Numbered from the stretch's first letter, positions 35,009 through 44,631 are shown. The stretch: DNA of 64,000 bases from JBELHO01 sp042091375 (GCA_042091375.1 JBELHO010000004.1:1-64000); one strand, 5' to 3'. The notes: generated by a model from the letters alone, not told the origin. Translations and numbers: made by a program.

Positions 35009-36589
35009 ATGAACAATAAGTTGTCATATAACAACAAGCTCAGTAGGCGAGTGTTTATATACATACTCTTGTGTACCTCAGTTCTTTCGGTCACTTCCAC
35101 TGCTATACAGCTATTCGTTGACTATAAAGATCAGTTGGTGGCGTTAGACAGGCAATTTGACAATATTGAAAACAGTTATATCCAATCAATTTCGTCGAGC
35201 TTATGGGACTTCAATGAGCCATTGGTGATGCAGCAAGTGCAGGGGGTTGTTAGATTACCAAACATTCGTTTTGCTAAAATCACCACTGGCTTTGGTCGAG
35301 TTTATCAGTACGGAGAGCAGCATATTGAGCCTAAAAAAGCCAAACAATATCCGCTCCGTTTTGAAGGTAATAGTATTGGTGATCTATACATTGCCGCTGA
35401 TCATAAAAATATCTATCAACAGCTTTGGCAGAGAGCTGGTTTTATTGTCGCTTCCGAGTTTGTAAAAATATTTATTGTCGCTTTTTTTATTATTATTATC
35501 GTGCATCGATTGATCACTCGGCATATTTTCTATATTACTGAATATTCGCAGAAATTTAAAACCTCAAATTTAGATGAACCCTTAGTACTCCCCAAAAGAC
35601 ACGGTAATAATGATGAACTTGATGCCTTAGCTGACGCCATAAATAACATGCGTTTAGAGTTGCAATACGATATTGTCAAGTTGGGTGAAGCTGAAAATGC
35701 CTTGATCAGTTTAAACGGTGAATTAGAAATTAAAGTGTATGATCGCACCGCTAAATTGGCCGCTATTAATAAGCAATTACAACAATCTCTTGACGATTTA
35801 ACTTTGGCCAAAGACCAACTGGTGCAGTCTGAAAAAATGGCTTCATTAGGGCAACTTGTTGCTGGCGTGGCTCACGAAGTCAATACCCCCTTAGGCATTT
35901 GTGTTACTTCCATATCAGCACTAGGTGAAAAAATACAACAACTGAGTACCTCCCTGAGCGATGAAAATTTAACCAAAAGGCAACTTTCAAGCAGTTTGTC
36001 TTTAATCGGTGAGTACCAAGCTATTATTGAACGCAGTTTAAACAAAGCGGTTGAACTAGTGCGCGGCTTTAAATCCGTCGCTGTTGAGCAGCATACCGAC
36101 CCAGAAATAGAAATTAATTTAGCACAACATGTTAACGATGTGGTGAATACCGTAAAGACCTTATTTAAACGCAAACATTACAACATCCATCTAAGTGTCG
36201 ATAGCGATATAAACTTAGTGACATACCCCAGTGCTTGGAATCAAATCTTAACTAACTTCATGACTAATTCTCATCTTCATGGCTTTGAAAATAGCACTGA
36301 TGGTGAAATTCATATCAACTTTACGCAAACAGAAAACTCCTTGATCTTAGTATACAAAGACAACGGTATCGGTTTATCACCGCATGTTCAAAAGCGAATA
36401 TTTGATCCATTTGTGACTACTAAACGCGGTCAGGGTGGTTCCGGCTTAGGTATGAATATCGTGTTTAATTTAGTCAATAGTAAACTGGGTGGCACCATAG
36501 AGTGTAATTCGGTTGAACAAGGTTGTTGTTTTACCGTTGTTGTGCCATTAAAACAAAAAAAACCTTTGCAACTAGTTAAAGCGACTTAA
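35009..36589 (+). CDS. Orphan membrane sensor histidine kinase
   Basis: Product of 526 aa. Two membrane helices (about 16-36 and 150-170) frame a periplasmic sensor that begins LDRQFDNIENSYIQSISSSLWDF, the style of CHASE-like kinases. HAMP-like linker, coiled coil, then the H-box ASLGQLVAGVAHEVNTPLG of the HPK4 class, and the ATPase motifs TNFMTNSHLHG, YKDNGIGLSP and GGSGLGMNIVFNLV. No response regulator is adjacent, so it is orphan. Its 3' end overlaps the converging FAD dehydrogenase gene by 18 bp. Confidence 0.9.
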   Translation: MNNKLSYNNKLSRRVFIYILLCTSVLSVTSTAIQLFVDYKDQLVALDRQFDNIENSYIQSISSSLWDFNEPLVMQQVQGVVRLPNIRFAKITTGFGRVYQYGEQHIEPKKAKQYPLRFEGNSIGDLYIAADHKNIYQQLWQRAGFIVASEFVKIFIVAFFIIIIVHRLITRHIFYITEYSQKFKTSNLDEPLVLPKRHGNNDELDALADAINNMRLELQYDIVKLGEAENALISLNGELEIKVYDRTAKLAAINKQLQQSLDDLTLAKDQLVQSEKMASLGQLVAGVAHEVNTPLGICVTSISALGEKIQQLSTSLSDENLTKRQLSSSLSLIGEYQAIIERSLNKAVELVRGFKSVAVEQHTDPEIEINLAQHVNDVVNTVKTLFKRKHYNIHLSVDSDINLVTYPSAWNQILTNFMTNSHLHGFENSTDGEIHINFTQTENSLILVYKDNGIGLSPHVQKRIFDPFVTTKRGQGGSGLGMNIVFNLVNSKLGGTIECNSVEQGCCFTVVVPLKQKKPLQLVKAT

Positions 36590-37855
36590 GCAAAACGGTG
36601 TAATATCAATATCAGTTTTTTTTTGCTCGACAATTTGCCTGATCAGTTGACCAGTAATAGCGCCTTGAGTCAGTCCTAAATGCTGATGGCCTAAAGCAAG
36701 AATGATATTGTGATGCCTTGGTGCTTTGCCGATTACCGGCAGAGAATCAGGCAGTGAAGGTCTATGCCCCAGCCAAGGTTTTTTCAATGTCGAAGCGCAA
36801 GGGGGGATTTCAGGTAAGGCCGTTAATATATGCTTAGCCTGTTGATAAAGTTGCCTTGCTCTTTTGCTATTGCCACGCAGTTGTAAACCAGCAAATTCAG
36901 CAATGCCTGCTATGCGTAAACCATGCGCCATTGGGGTGATAATAAAACGTCTTTCTGCCGATGCCACGGGGCGACTTAGGGAGTCGCACTGCTGGTTGTT
37001 TAGGTTAGTATTTTCAGTTAAATCGATACTGTAACCAGCCTCAGCTTGTATCGGTAAATGATAACCTAATGCCTCAACAAGGGGTTTCGACCATGCCCCC
37101 GTTGCCAATACCACGCGATCAAATTGCCAGCATTGGTTTTCACCTATTACGGTGACATGGTGTTGGCTGGGCACTAACCGTTTTACTAAAAATTGTTGGA
37201 ATTTTGCGCCTGATCTAAAGCTGTATTTGGCAATGGCATCACATAAAGCCGATGGGCTTGAAGTATGACCAACATCAATAAAGTACAAGGCATAATTAAC
37301 CTGTTTAGCTATATTTGGCTCTAGCAAGCGCAGTTGGGTTTGCGACAGTAAGCTGACTTTTATGCCGGCATTGATGTAACGCTGGTGAATTTTTTTTACC
37401 TGTTGGTAAGCGGTGCGTTCAAACACCAATAAACTGCCTTTAGTGATCAGTAAGTGCTCTGCTTGAGCGGCTTTTAACAGGCTTTTATAATAGGCAATTG
37501 CCGGTTTGTTAAGTGACATTAATGCTGTGCTATTGCGTCTTTGCTTGGCGTTAGACATGTTCGCCATAAACTTTACAAACCAAGGTAATAGCTGGGGCAA
37601 ATAGCGCCATGACAATGACACTGGCCCGGAAGGATCAAACAACAACTTAGGTAACTGCCACAACAAATCTGTTTGTGCTAGCGGAAAAACTTGCTCGCTA
37701 GCAAAATGCCCCGCATTTCCTTGCGAGCACCCAGCGGCAATTTCTGCTGCATCGATCAGAGTCACTTGATGACCTTTCTGTTGTAGAGCAGCGGCGCAAT
37801 TAACACCAATTATTCCTGCGCCAATAACAGCGATGTTGTTTTTGTTGTGTTGCAT
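36572..37855 (-). CDS. FAD-dependent D-amino-acid dehydrogenase, probable hydroxy-D-proline dehydrogenase
   Basis: Product of 427 aa of the DadA family. The N-terminal dinucleotide motif is AVIGAGIIGVNCAAALQQKGHQVTLID, followed by SQGNAGHF; the C-terminal part has GHRPSLPDSLPVIGKAPRHHNIILALGHQHLGLTQG. DadA-like enzymes oxidise D-amino acids to the imine. Because it is divergent from an epimerase and deaminase of hydroxyproline breakdown, the likely substrate is cis-4-hydroxy-D-proline, giving 1-pyrroline-4-hydroxy-2-carboxylate. The operator between the two arms could coordinate them. Confidence 0.85.
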   Translation of the reverse strand: MQHNKNNIAVIGAGIIGVNCAAALQQKGHQVTLIDAAEIAAGCSQGNAGHFASEQVFPLAQTDLLWQLPKLLFDPSGPVSLSWRYLPQLLPWFVKFMANMSNAKQRRNSTALMSLNKPAIAYYKSLLKAAQAEHLLITKGSLLVFERTAYQQVKKIHQRYINAGIKVSLLSQTQLRLLEPNIAKQVNYALYFIDVGHTSSPSALCDAIAKYSFRSGAKFQQFLVKRLVPSQHHVTVIGENQCWQFDRVVLATGAWSKPLVEALGYHLPIQAEAGYSIDLTENTNLNNQQCDSLSRPVASAERRFIITPMAHGLRIAGIAEFAGLQLRGNSKRARQLYQQAKHILTALPEIPPCASTLKKPWLGHRPSLPDSLPVIGKAPRHHNIILALGHQHLGLTQGAITGQLIRQIVEQKKTDIDITPFCLSRFN

Positions 37856-37939
37856 AGCTATTGATTTTTACCGTTGAACATAGGGATAGGCCTTCACTTG
37901 CTGCTGACAATATATGCAGTGACTTGTTTAATGAAAATA

Positions 37940-37951
37940 ATTGTATACAAT
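37940..37951. promoter_or_regulatory. Palindromic operator in the divergent hydroxyproline promoter
   Basis: ATTGTATACAAT is a perfect 12-bp palindrome between the dehydrogenase and deaminase genes. GntR regulators of the FCD type, like the one at the end of this cluster, bind short palindromes of this size. Confidence 0.55.
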
Positions 37952-38087
37952 ATATTTTATAAAGTCTACTATGTGTTTGCCAGCTTAATGCGCGGTAAAA
38001 AGACATAGTTCACCGCAACAATTAACTAACGATCAAATAGCGGTTAACTGTTGTCACGGGTTAGTTATTAACGATAGAGAAAAAATA

Positions 38088-39005
38088 ATGATGAATATTC
38101 AATGGCATGGGGTTTACCCTGCGGTAACAACGCAATATCACAGTGACATGTCGATCAATTTTGTGGCAACGGCGCAAATGGTAGACGCGTTAATTAATGA
38201 TGGTGTTGATGGTATTGTGGCTTTGGGCACTGTTGGTGAAAATTGCTCACACACAGCGGCAGAAAAAAAGGCGTTATTATTGGCTATTGTGCAAGTTGTT
38301 GCCGGACGGGTACCGGTTATTTCAGGAGTCGCTGAAACAACCACGCAATTTGCTATAGAGTATGCACAAATGTGTGAGCAAATAGGAATTGACGGCTTAA
38401 TGGTCCTTCCCGGTATGGTATATCGCTCTACTGAAGCTGAAGCCATTCACCATTACCAACAAGTCGCGAGAAATTGTGGTTTACCTATAATGATCTACAA
38501 CAACCCAGTTACCTATGGGGTTGATGTGACCATTGCAGGCATGAAGGTATTGGCGAATGAGCCGACTATTGTTGCCATCAAAGAAGCCACTGAGGATACC
38601 CGACGTATTTCAGAATTGTTTGCCACATTTGGTCAGCGATTTATTGTCTTTGCCGGTGTCGATGACATTGCCTTAGAAAGTGTAATGCTGGGTTGTAGCG
38701 GTTGGATATCTGGCTTGACTAATGTGTTTCCTGAAGAGTCTGTTGCTGTATTTAAATTAGCCCAGCAAGGTCGTTTCAAAGAGGCCTTAGAAATTTGGCG
38801 TTGGTTTATGCCCCTATTGCGTCTAGATACCATCCCTACCTTAGTACAAGCCATTAAGTGTTGTGAGCAATTAGCTGAACGAGGCTCTGAGTTAACCAGA
38901 GCACCGCGTTTACCCCTTAGCGGTGAAGCCAGAGCGCAAGTAGAAGCACTATATGAAAAAGCCTTGGCAACGCGCATTGATTTAGCCAAATATCAATTGC
39001 GCTAG
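38088..39005 (+). CDS. DapA-family enzyme, probable 1-pyrroline-4-hydroxy-2-carboxylate deaminase
   Basis: Product of 305 aa. TIM-barrel fold with GTVGENCSH in place of the GTTGE loop of dihydrodipicolinate synthase; the Schiff-base lysine is in IVAIKEATEDTRR and the tyrosine in IMIYNNPVTYG. In the trans-4-hydroxyproline pathway a member of this family deaminates pyrroline-4-hydroxy-2-carboxylate to alpha-ketoglutarate semialdehyde. Its neighbours are exactly the other steps of that path, which is the main reason for the call. A second ATG at 38091 is possible. Confidence 0.85.
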   Translation: MMNIQWHGVYPAVTTQYHSDMSINFVATAQMVDALINDGVDGIVALGTVGENCSHTAAEKKALLLAIVQVVAGRVPVISGVAETTTQFAIEYAQMCEQIGIDGLMVLPGMVYRSTEAEAIHHYQQVARNCGLPIMIYNNPVTYGVDVTIAGMKVLANEPTIVAIKEATEDTRRISELFATFGQRFIVFAGVDDIALESVMLGCSGWISGLTNVFPEESVAVFKLAQQGRFKEALEIWRWFMPLLRLDTIPTLVQAIKCCEQLAERGSELTRAPRLPLSGEARAQVEALYEKALATRIDLAKYQLR

Positions 39006-39123
39006 TTGGCGTTAAGCAAATTAGCACCCTTACCAGTATCAATGGCAGTAGTTGTGCAGAGGTTTTTTGCTGGGGTGAATTTTAGACAGATCAGGTAGAT
39101 GAAATTGCTAGAGAAAATAACTA

Positions 39124-40137
39124 ATGATCAAGAGCACATTTTTTTGTATTGATGGGCACACTTGTGGCAATCCAGTGCGCTTAGTGACTAGCGGCCAGCC
39201 GTTACTTAACGGGCAGACCATGAGTGAAAAAAGACAAGATTTTATCAGTCATCACGATTGGATCCGACAGAGTTTAATGTTAGAGCCCAGAGGGCATGAC
39301 ATGATGTCTGGCGGGTTGCTGTACCCGCCAATTAACGATAATGCTGATGCGTCGATACTGTTTATTGAGACATCGGGCTGCTTGCCTATGTGTGGTCATG
39401 CCACTATTGGTATAGTGACAGCGGCACTTGAAACCGGTCTGATCACTCCGAAAAATAGCGGTGAAATGATACTAGATGTCCCCTTAGGACAGATCAAAGT
39501 GCATTATCAAACCAGCAATGGCAAGGTCAACACAGTTAAGTTTTACAATGTGCCAGCTTATTTGTGTCACCACCAAATCACCTTAGATATTGCCGAGTTG
39601 GGTGAATTAGTTGTCGATGTGGCATTTGGTGGTAATTTCTATGTCATTGTCGAACCACAGAGGCATTTTCCCGGTATTGACCAATGGAGTGCCGCTGAAA
39701 TTTTACAGTGGAGTCCAATTGTTAGAGAGATAGCCAATCAATCATTAACTTGTATTCATCCCCAAGATGCAACTATTAAGGGGATTTCGCATGTACTGTG
39801 GACGGGCGATAAAAAACAATCGGGCTCCAACGGCGCCAATGCGGTTTTTTATGGCGATAATGCCATTGACAGATCTCCCTGTGGCACGGGAACGAGCGCG
39901 CGAATGGCACAACTTTTTGCTAAAAATGAATTGTGCCTTGGCCAACAATATGTTCATGAAAGTTATATTGGCAGTCAGTTCGTTGGCAAAATTGAACAGG
40001 TAGTTGAACTCAATACTGAGCAGGGCAAAATGACCGCTATTATTCCCAGCATACAAGGTTGGGCACAGGTTTTCGGGCAAAATGCTATTACCGTAGACGA
40101 TAGTGATCCCTTTTGGTCCGGTTTTGTGGTGCGCTGA
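39124..40137 (+). CDS. 4-hydroxyproline 2-epimerase (proline racemase family)
   Basis: Product of 337 aa. Both active-site cysteines of 4-hydroxyproline epimerases are present: Cys90 in LPMCGHATIGIV and the second in DRSPCGTGTSARMA. These distinguish it from the Thr-containing 3-hydroxyproline dehydratase subgroup. It converts trans-4-hydroxy-L-proline to cis-4-hydroxy-D-proline. The gene lies 118 bp after the deaminase and 39 bp before the semialdehyde dehydrogenase. Confidence 0.92.
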   Translation: MIKSTFFCIDGHTCGNPVRLVTSGQPLLNGQTMSEKRQDFISHHDWIRQSLMLEPRGHDMMSGGLLYPPINDNADASILFIETSGCLPMCGHATIGIVTAALETGLITPKNSGEMILDVPLGQIKVHYQTSNGKVNTVKFYNVPAYLCHHQITLDIAELGELVVDVAFGGNFYVIVEPQRHFPGIDQWSAAEILQWSPIVREIANQSLTCIHPQDATIKGISHVLWTGDKKQSGSNGANAVFYGDNAIDRSPCGTGTSARMAQLFAKNELCLGQQYVHESYIGSQFVGKIEQVVELNTEQGKMTAIIPSIQGWAQVFGQNAITVDDSDPFWSGFVVR

Positions 40138-40176
40138 CGATGATCCAAATACTAATAACACAACAAGAGAAAAGAT

Positions 40177-41700
40177 ATGTCTTTAACAGGTAAGCATTTG
40201 ATTGCAGGTCATTGGACTCGGTCTAGTGGAGAGGATTTTTATGGCTTTGATCCAATAAACAATAGAGCTCTGCGTGTTGGTTTTGCGTCAGCTACTCGCG
40301 CTGAAGTAGATCAGGCTATCGGCAGTGCTGATCAGGCTTTTTATACATACAGCGAAACTTCCGCTAGTCAACGGGCGATATTTTTACGCACTATTGGCGA
40401 ACAGATCATCAACCTAGGTGATGAGTTAATTGACACCGCATGTTTGGAAACTGGTCTTCCCCCAGCGCGCTTGATCAGTGAGCGAACAAGAACTGTTGCA
40501 CAATTGCAGTTATTTGCCGATTTATTAGCCAAAGGTGCTTATCAAGCGCGGATAGATTTAGCTGATGATCAACGCCAACCGCTAGCAAAACCAGATACCC
40601 GTCTTGGCTATATTGCCATCGGTGTGGTTGCGGTCTTTGCCGCCAGTAATTTCCCATTAGCTTTTTCAACCGCAGGTGGAGACACAGCATCAGCGCTTGC
40701 TGCCGGATGTCCTGTGGTGTTTAAAGGTCACTCAGCTCACCCCGGCACAGCCGAATTAGTCGCGCAAGCTATTTTGTCTGCAATGCAAATTTGCCGGATT
40801 GCTTCGGGCACTTTTAGCTTGTTACAGGGCGAAGATCATGGCATTGCTAGTCAAATGGTTTTGCACCCCAAAGTTAAAGCCGTCGGCTTTACAGGTTCTG
40901 AGCGGGTGGGGATGATTTTGCAACAGCAGATTTATCAGCGTGCTGAGCCCATTCCTTTCTACGGTGAACTGGGGAGTGTCAACCCACAATTTATTCTGGC
41001 AAACAAGCTCGCTGCTGATGGTATCAAGTTAGCACAAACCTTAGTTAATTCGTTAACTTTAGGGCAAGGCCAGTTTTGTACTAGCCCTGGGTTATGGATA
41101 GTGGTTGGAGACACTCAACAAAGACAAGCGTTTGAGCAAGCGGCAGCTATCGCGGTCGGGCAAACAACCGCAGGTGTGATGCTAACCACAACTATTGCCT
41201 CAGCTTATAAAAACACGGTGCAGCAATGGCAAGACATTGCCAATGTGCAATGCCTCGCTCAAGGCCAACCCAGTGCGCCACACTATTGTCGAGCTGCGTT
41301 GTTTGCTACTGATCTGGCAACCTTTAAGCAAAATCAAACACTGCAGCAAGAGGTATTTGGCGCTTGCGCCTTGATCATTAGATGTAAAAATATCGATGAA
41401 CTATTCGCTTGCCATGAATTGCTGAGGGGCAATTTGACCGCGAGTATTCACGGCGTGGCTGAGGATTTGCAGGACAGTAAAAAACTTAGCAAAAAATTGA
41501 TCCACAAAGTAGGGCGGTTAATTTACAACCAAATGCCAACTGGAGTTGAAGTGTGTTCATCAATGAATCACGGCGGACCATTTCCAGCATCAACTGATCT
41601 GCGCACAACATCCGTAGGCAGTATGGCGATGAGTCGTTTTCAACGACCGATATGTTATCAAAATATGCCAAAGCAATTATTACCTGCATTATTAAAATAA
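40177..41700 (+). CDS. 2,5-dioxovalerate (alpha-ketoglutarate semialdehyde) dehydrogenase
   Basis: Product of 507 aa of the aldehyde dehydrogenase superfamily. Catalytic glutamate in FYGELGSVNP, nucleophilic cysteine in GQGQFCTSPG, and a cofactor segment GHSAHPGTAELVA. The FYGELGSVNPQF pattern is typical of alpha-ketoglutaric semialdehyde dehydrogenases. It makes 2-oxoglutarate and so finishes hydroxyproline breakdown into the TCA cycle. Confidence 0.92.
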   Translation: MSLTGKHLIAGHWTRSSGEDFYGFDPINNRALRVGFASATRAEVDQAIGSADQAFYTYSETSASQRAIFLRTIGEQIINLGDELIDTACLETGLPPARLISERTRTVAQLQLFADLLAKGAYQARIDLADDQRQPLAKPDTRLGYIAIGVVAVFAASNFPLAFSTAGGDTASALAAGCPVVFKGHSAHPGTAELVAQAILSAMQICRIASGTFSLLQGEDHGIASQMVLHPKVKAVGFTGSERVGMILQQQIYQRAEPIPFYGELGSVNPQFILANKLAADGIKLAQTLVNSLTLGQGQFCTSPGLWIVVGDTQQRQAFEQAAAIAVGQTTAGVMLTTTIASAYKNTVQQWQDIANVQCLAQGQPSAPHYCRAALFATDLATFKQNQTLQQEVFGACALIIRCKNIDELFACHELLRGNLTASIHGVAEDLQDSKKLSKKLIHKVGRLIYNQMPTGVEVCSSMNHGGPFPASTDLRTTSVGSMAMSRFQRPICYQNMPKQLLPALLK

Positions 41701-41795
41701 TCGCGGTTTAACTATCGCCAGCAGTTATTGTGTTAACTCCTGTTTTTTTGTGTGTAAATCCTTATAATGGTTCTGATATGTTAAGGGCACAATGT

Positions 41796-42464
41796 ATGAG
41801 TATTGTATATAAAACACGAACACAACTGGTGACGGAAACCTTGCGAGAAAAAATTCTCAACGGTGAAATTAAAGCCGGCCAACCGCTACGCCAAGCAGCA
41901 TTGGCCAGTGAATTGAATGTCAGTAGAATACCTGTACGCGAGGCATTGTTGCAATTGGAAGCCGAGGGATTGGTTTTGTTTGAGCCCCATAAAGGAGCGA
42001 TAGCAACTGAGCTCAATATTGAACAAGTTGATGAACTGTTTGAATTAAGAGCCATGTTAGAAGCGGATTTATTAGCGGCGTCTATCCCCCGTCTTTCTGC
42101 ACAAAAACTGACTGAAGCCAGCGAGCTGCTCAGTCGTTTAGAAAAGGCTTTAGGTAAAGAAAATGCAGCGAATACCTGGAGTGAGCTCAATTCAAATTAC
42201 CACAATTGTTTGTATTCAGCAGCTGAGCGGCCACAAACACAAGATTTAGTGAATACCCTTAATAAAAATGCCGATCGTTATATACGTATGCATTTGTTGT
42301 GGGCTGGCGGTATTTCCAAGGCTGAATTTGAGCACAATGATCTGTTGTTATACTGTAAAACCGGCGATGTCGACAAGGCGGTAGCCGTATTGAAGAAACA
42401 CATTCTCGGTTCGCGTGATGAAATCAAACAGTTTTTACAACAAAGAGAGAGTATAGACAGCTAA
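41796..42464 (+). CDS. GntR-family (FCD) transcriptional regulator of the hydroxyproline cluster
   Basis: Product of 222 aa; the start at 41796 has AAGGG upstream, while the longer frame to 41730 does not. Residues 1-70 form a GntR winged helix (LREKILNGEIKAGQPLRQAALASELNVSRIPVREALLQLEAEGLV); the C-terminal 130 residues are an FCD ligand-binding domain with its conserved metal-binding Asp/His residues. As last gene of the catabolic arm it probably controls the cluster via the palindrome at 37940. Confidence 0.92.
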   Translation: MSIVYKTRTQLVTETLREKILNGEIKAGQPLRQAALASELNVSRIPVREALLQLEAEGLVLFEPHKGAIATELNIEQVDELFELRAMLEADLLAASIPRLSAQKLTEASELLSRLEKALGKENAANTWSELNSNYHNCLYSAAERPQTQDLVNTLNKNADRYIRMHLLWAGGISKAEFEHNDLLLYCKTGDVDKAVAVLKKHILGSRDEIKQFLQQRESIDS

Positions 42465-42525
42465 TTAGTATTATTTATCAACTGATTATTGTTTTTTTCT
42501 GACTTTTTATGGCAATCGGCTACAA

Positions 42526-42554
42526 TTGACATATTAGCAGGTTATCTGTAGTAT
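42526..42554 (+). promoter_or_regulatory. Sigma-70 promoter of the SulP gene
   Basis: TTGACA at 42526-42531 and TAGTAT at 42549-42554 are separated by exactly 17 nt. The leader to the ATG is about 150 nt. Confidence 0.65.
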
Positions 42555-42710
42555 TCTCCGGCTTTTAATGCCCTGCGCATATATTGTTTTATTTTTCGCC
42601 TTGCTCAGGTGTTGGAAAACGGTATTAAGTGCCTAAATTTACAAGTTAATCGATAGCATCTAAGCGCTTTTGACTGTTTATTTTCACCTCTAACACAACG
42701 TGAGAAACCC

Positions 42711-44267
42711 ATGTTTGAATTACATGCCAATAAAGTTGGTAATCTAAAAAATGATATTTTATCAGGCTTAACCGTCGCCTTAGCGTTAGTGCCTGAAGCG
42801 GTAGCATTTGCTTTTGTTGCCGGGGTTGAACCGCTAGTTGGTTTATATGCGGCATTTATGGTGGGTTTAATTACCTCTATTTTCGGTGGCCGTCCAGGGA
42901 TGATTTCTGGCGCCACTGGTGCCATGGCGGTAGTCATGGTCAGTTTAGTTGCTATACACGGCGTTGAGTATCTGTTTGCCACTGTTGTACTCACCGGCTT
43001 TTTACAAATTTTAGCCGGGGTATTTAGGTTAGGTAAATTTATTCGTTTGGTGCCTCACCCAGTGATGTTAGGCTTTGTTAATGGTTTAGCTATAGTTATA
43101 TTTTTAGCGCAATTGGGTCAGTTTAAAGTCACTGATGCGGCTGGTAATCTAGACTGGATGCAAGGCAGTCAACTCTATACCATGTTGGGTTTAATCGCCT
43201 TAACTATGGCCATCATTCACTTCTTACCTAAATTAACTAAAGCTGTACCTTCATCCCTTGTGGCCATCGTGGTGGTTACTGTTTTAGTGCAAAGTTTGGG
43301 TTTAGACACCCGCACGGTTGTCGATTTTGTGCGGGATATGACCGGTGATCCAGTGGCCTCTATTGCCGGCGGTTTACCTCAATTTAGTATTCCCAGTGTG
43401 CCTTTTAATTTTGAAACGTTAAGCATTATTTTTCCTTTTGCCATTGTACTTGCGGCAATAGGCTTAATTGAATCTTTATTAACCTTAACTCTAATCGATG
43501 AATTGACAGGTACCCGCGGCCGAGGCAATAAAGAGTGTATCGCGCAAGGTGCAGCAAATACCGCCAGTGGCTTTTTTGGTGCCATGGGGGGATGTGCAAT
43601 GATCGGCCAGTCAATGATCAATGTTAACTCAGGTGGGCGAGGTCGTGCCTCTGGTATTACTGCTGCGCTGGCATTGCTGGCCTTTATCTTGTTTGCCTCT
43701 GACTTAATTGAAATTATTCCGTTGGCGGCTTTAGTTGGGGTGATGTTTATTGTGGTTATTGGCACCTTTGAATGGTCAAGCTTTCGCATCATTAAAAAAG
43801 TACCCAAAGCTGATGCATTTGTTATTGTTCTGGTTTCAGGGGTGACTGTTGCTTCTGATCTGGCGGCTGCTGTCGTGGTAGGGGTTATTGTCTCAGCTCT
43901 GGTTTTTGCTTGGGAGCATGCTAAGCACATTGTCGTCAATCGCAGTGTTAACGAGCAAGGCTCTACGGTATATGATGTCTCAGGGCCATTGTTTTTTGGT
44001 TCTATTGCCAATTTTCTAGAGCAATTTGACATGGATAATGACACTGATGATGTCATCGTTGAATTTAAAAATTCTCGGGTTGCTGATCACTCGGCTATTG
44101 AAGCGATAGATACTTTAGCAGAGCGATACCTAAATAGGGGTAAAACTATGCATCTGCGTCATTTAAGCCATGAATGTACGCTATTGTTAACCAAGGCGGG
44201 CAGTCTAGTTGAAATCAATGTTATCGAAGATCCCGACTACCACATTGCCACTGATAAGTTAGCATAG
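42711..44267 (+). CDS. SulP-family inorganic anion transporter
   Basis: Product of 518 aa with about ten to twelve helices. SGLTVALALVPEAVAFAFVAGV near the N-terminus and FGGRPGMISGATGAMAVVMV (the SulP signature region) are intact. Residues about 410-515 form a STAS domain (YDVSGPLFFGSIANFLEQF). Bacterial members move sulfate, bicarbonate, or dicarboxylates such as succinate; the shorter version here does not allow a choice. No carbonic anhydrase or sulfur genes are adjacent. Confidence 0.92.
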   Translation: MFELHANKVGNLKNDILSGLTVALALVPEAVAFAFVAGVEPLVGLYAAFMVGLITSIFGGRPGMISGATGAMAVVMVSLVAIHGVEYLFATVVLTGFLQILAGVFRLGKFIRLVPHPVMLGFVNGLAIVIFLAQLGQFKVTDAAGNLDWMQGSQLYTMLGLIALTMAIIHFLPKLTKAVPSSLVAIVVVTVLVQSLGLDTRTVVDFVRDMTGDPVASIAGGLPQFSIPSVPFNFETLSIIFPFAIVLAAIGLIESLLTLTLIDELTGTRGRGNKECIAQGAANTASGFFGAMGGCAMIGQSMINVNSGGRGRASGITAALALLAFILFASDLIEIIPLAALVGVMFIVVIGTFEWSSFRIIKKVPKADAFVIVLVSGVTVASDLAAAVVVGVIVSALVFAWEHAKHIVVNRSVNEQGSTVYDVSGPLFFGSIANFLEQFDMDNDTDDVIVEFKNSRVADHSAIEAIDTLAERYLNRGKTMHLRHLSHECTLLLTKAGSLVEINVIEDPDYHIATDKLA

Positions 44268-44278
44268 GGATTTTATTT

Positions 44279-44304
44279 GCCTTGGGCTATAATAAACCCA
44301 AGGC
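44279..44304 (+). other. Intergenic hairpin in front of the DUF1289 gene
   Basis: GCCTTGGG and CCCAAGGC form a perfect 8-bp stem around a 10-nt loop, 9 nt before the DUF1289 start codon and next to its GGAAAA ribosome site. Without a T-run it may modulate translation rather than terminate; a TATAAT hexamer sits in the loop. Confidence 0.4.
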
Positions 44305-44313
44305 GGAAAATTT

Positions 44314-44631
44314 ATGATGAATAGTGTTCAGTTAGAGTTTTTTGACGTACCCAGCCCATGTATTGGTATTTGTCAGTCAGATGATAAAGGCCATTGTCTG
44401 GGTTGTTTTCGCTCTCGTGATGAACGGCAAAATTGGACTCGCTTGAATGCTAATGACAAACAAAAAGTGATCAAGCGCTGCCAAGCCCGGAAAAAGCGAA
44501 AGCACCCTGAGATAAAAGATAAAACTGTTCAGCCAGAAGAAGTCGTGGTGCAACCTTCACTGCTTGATCCTCCGCAAAAAATTAACTTATCAACAAGCGA
44601 AGATATCGATTTTGGTGACTTTGAATTATAG
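44314..44631 (+). CDS. DUF1289 family protein
   Basis: Product of 105 aa. The conserved cysteine block SPCIGICQSDDKGHCLGCFRSRDE (Cys-x3-Cys ... Cys-x2-Cys) marks the DUF1289 family, which probably binds a metal or Fe-S centre. The rest is basic (KKRKHPEIKD) with an acidic tail. Function unknown. It follows the SulP gene by 46 bp. Confidence 0.9.
   Translation: MMNSVQLEFFDVPSPCIGICQSDDKGHCLGCFRSRDERQNWTRLNANDKQKVIKRCQARKKRKHPEIKDKTVQPEEVVVQPSLLDPPQKINLSTSEDIDFGDFEL

Noticed and set aside
43379..44056. 225-aa minus-strand frame over the SulP gene
   Set aside because: Antisense of a well-conserved transporter; Thr/Pro/Ala-rich low-complexity translation typical of shadows.
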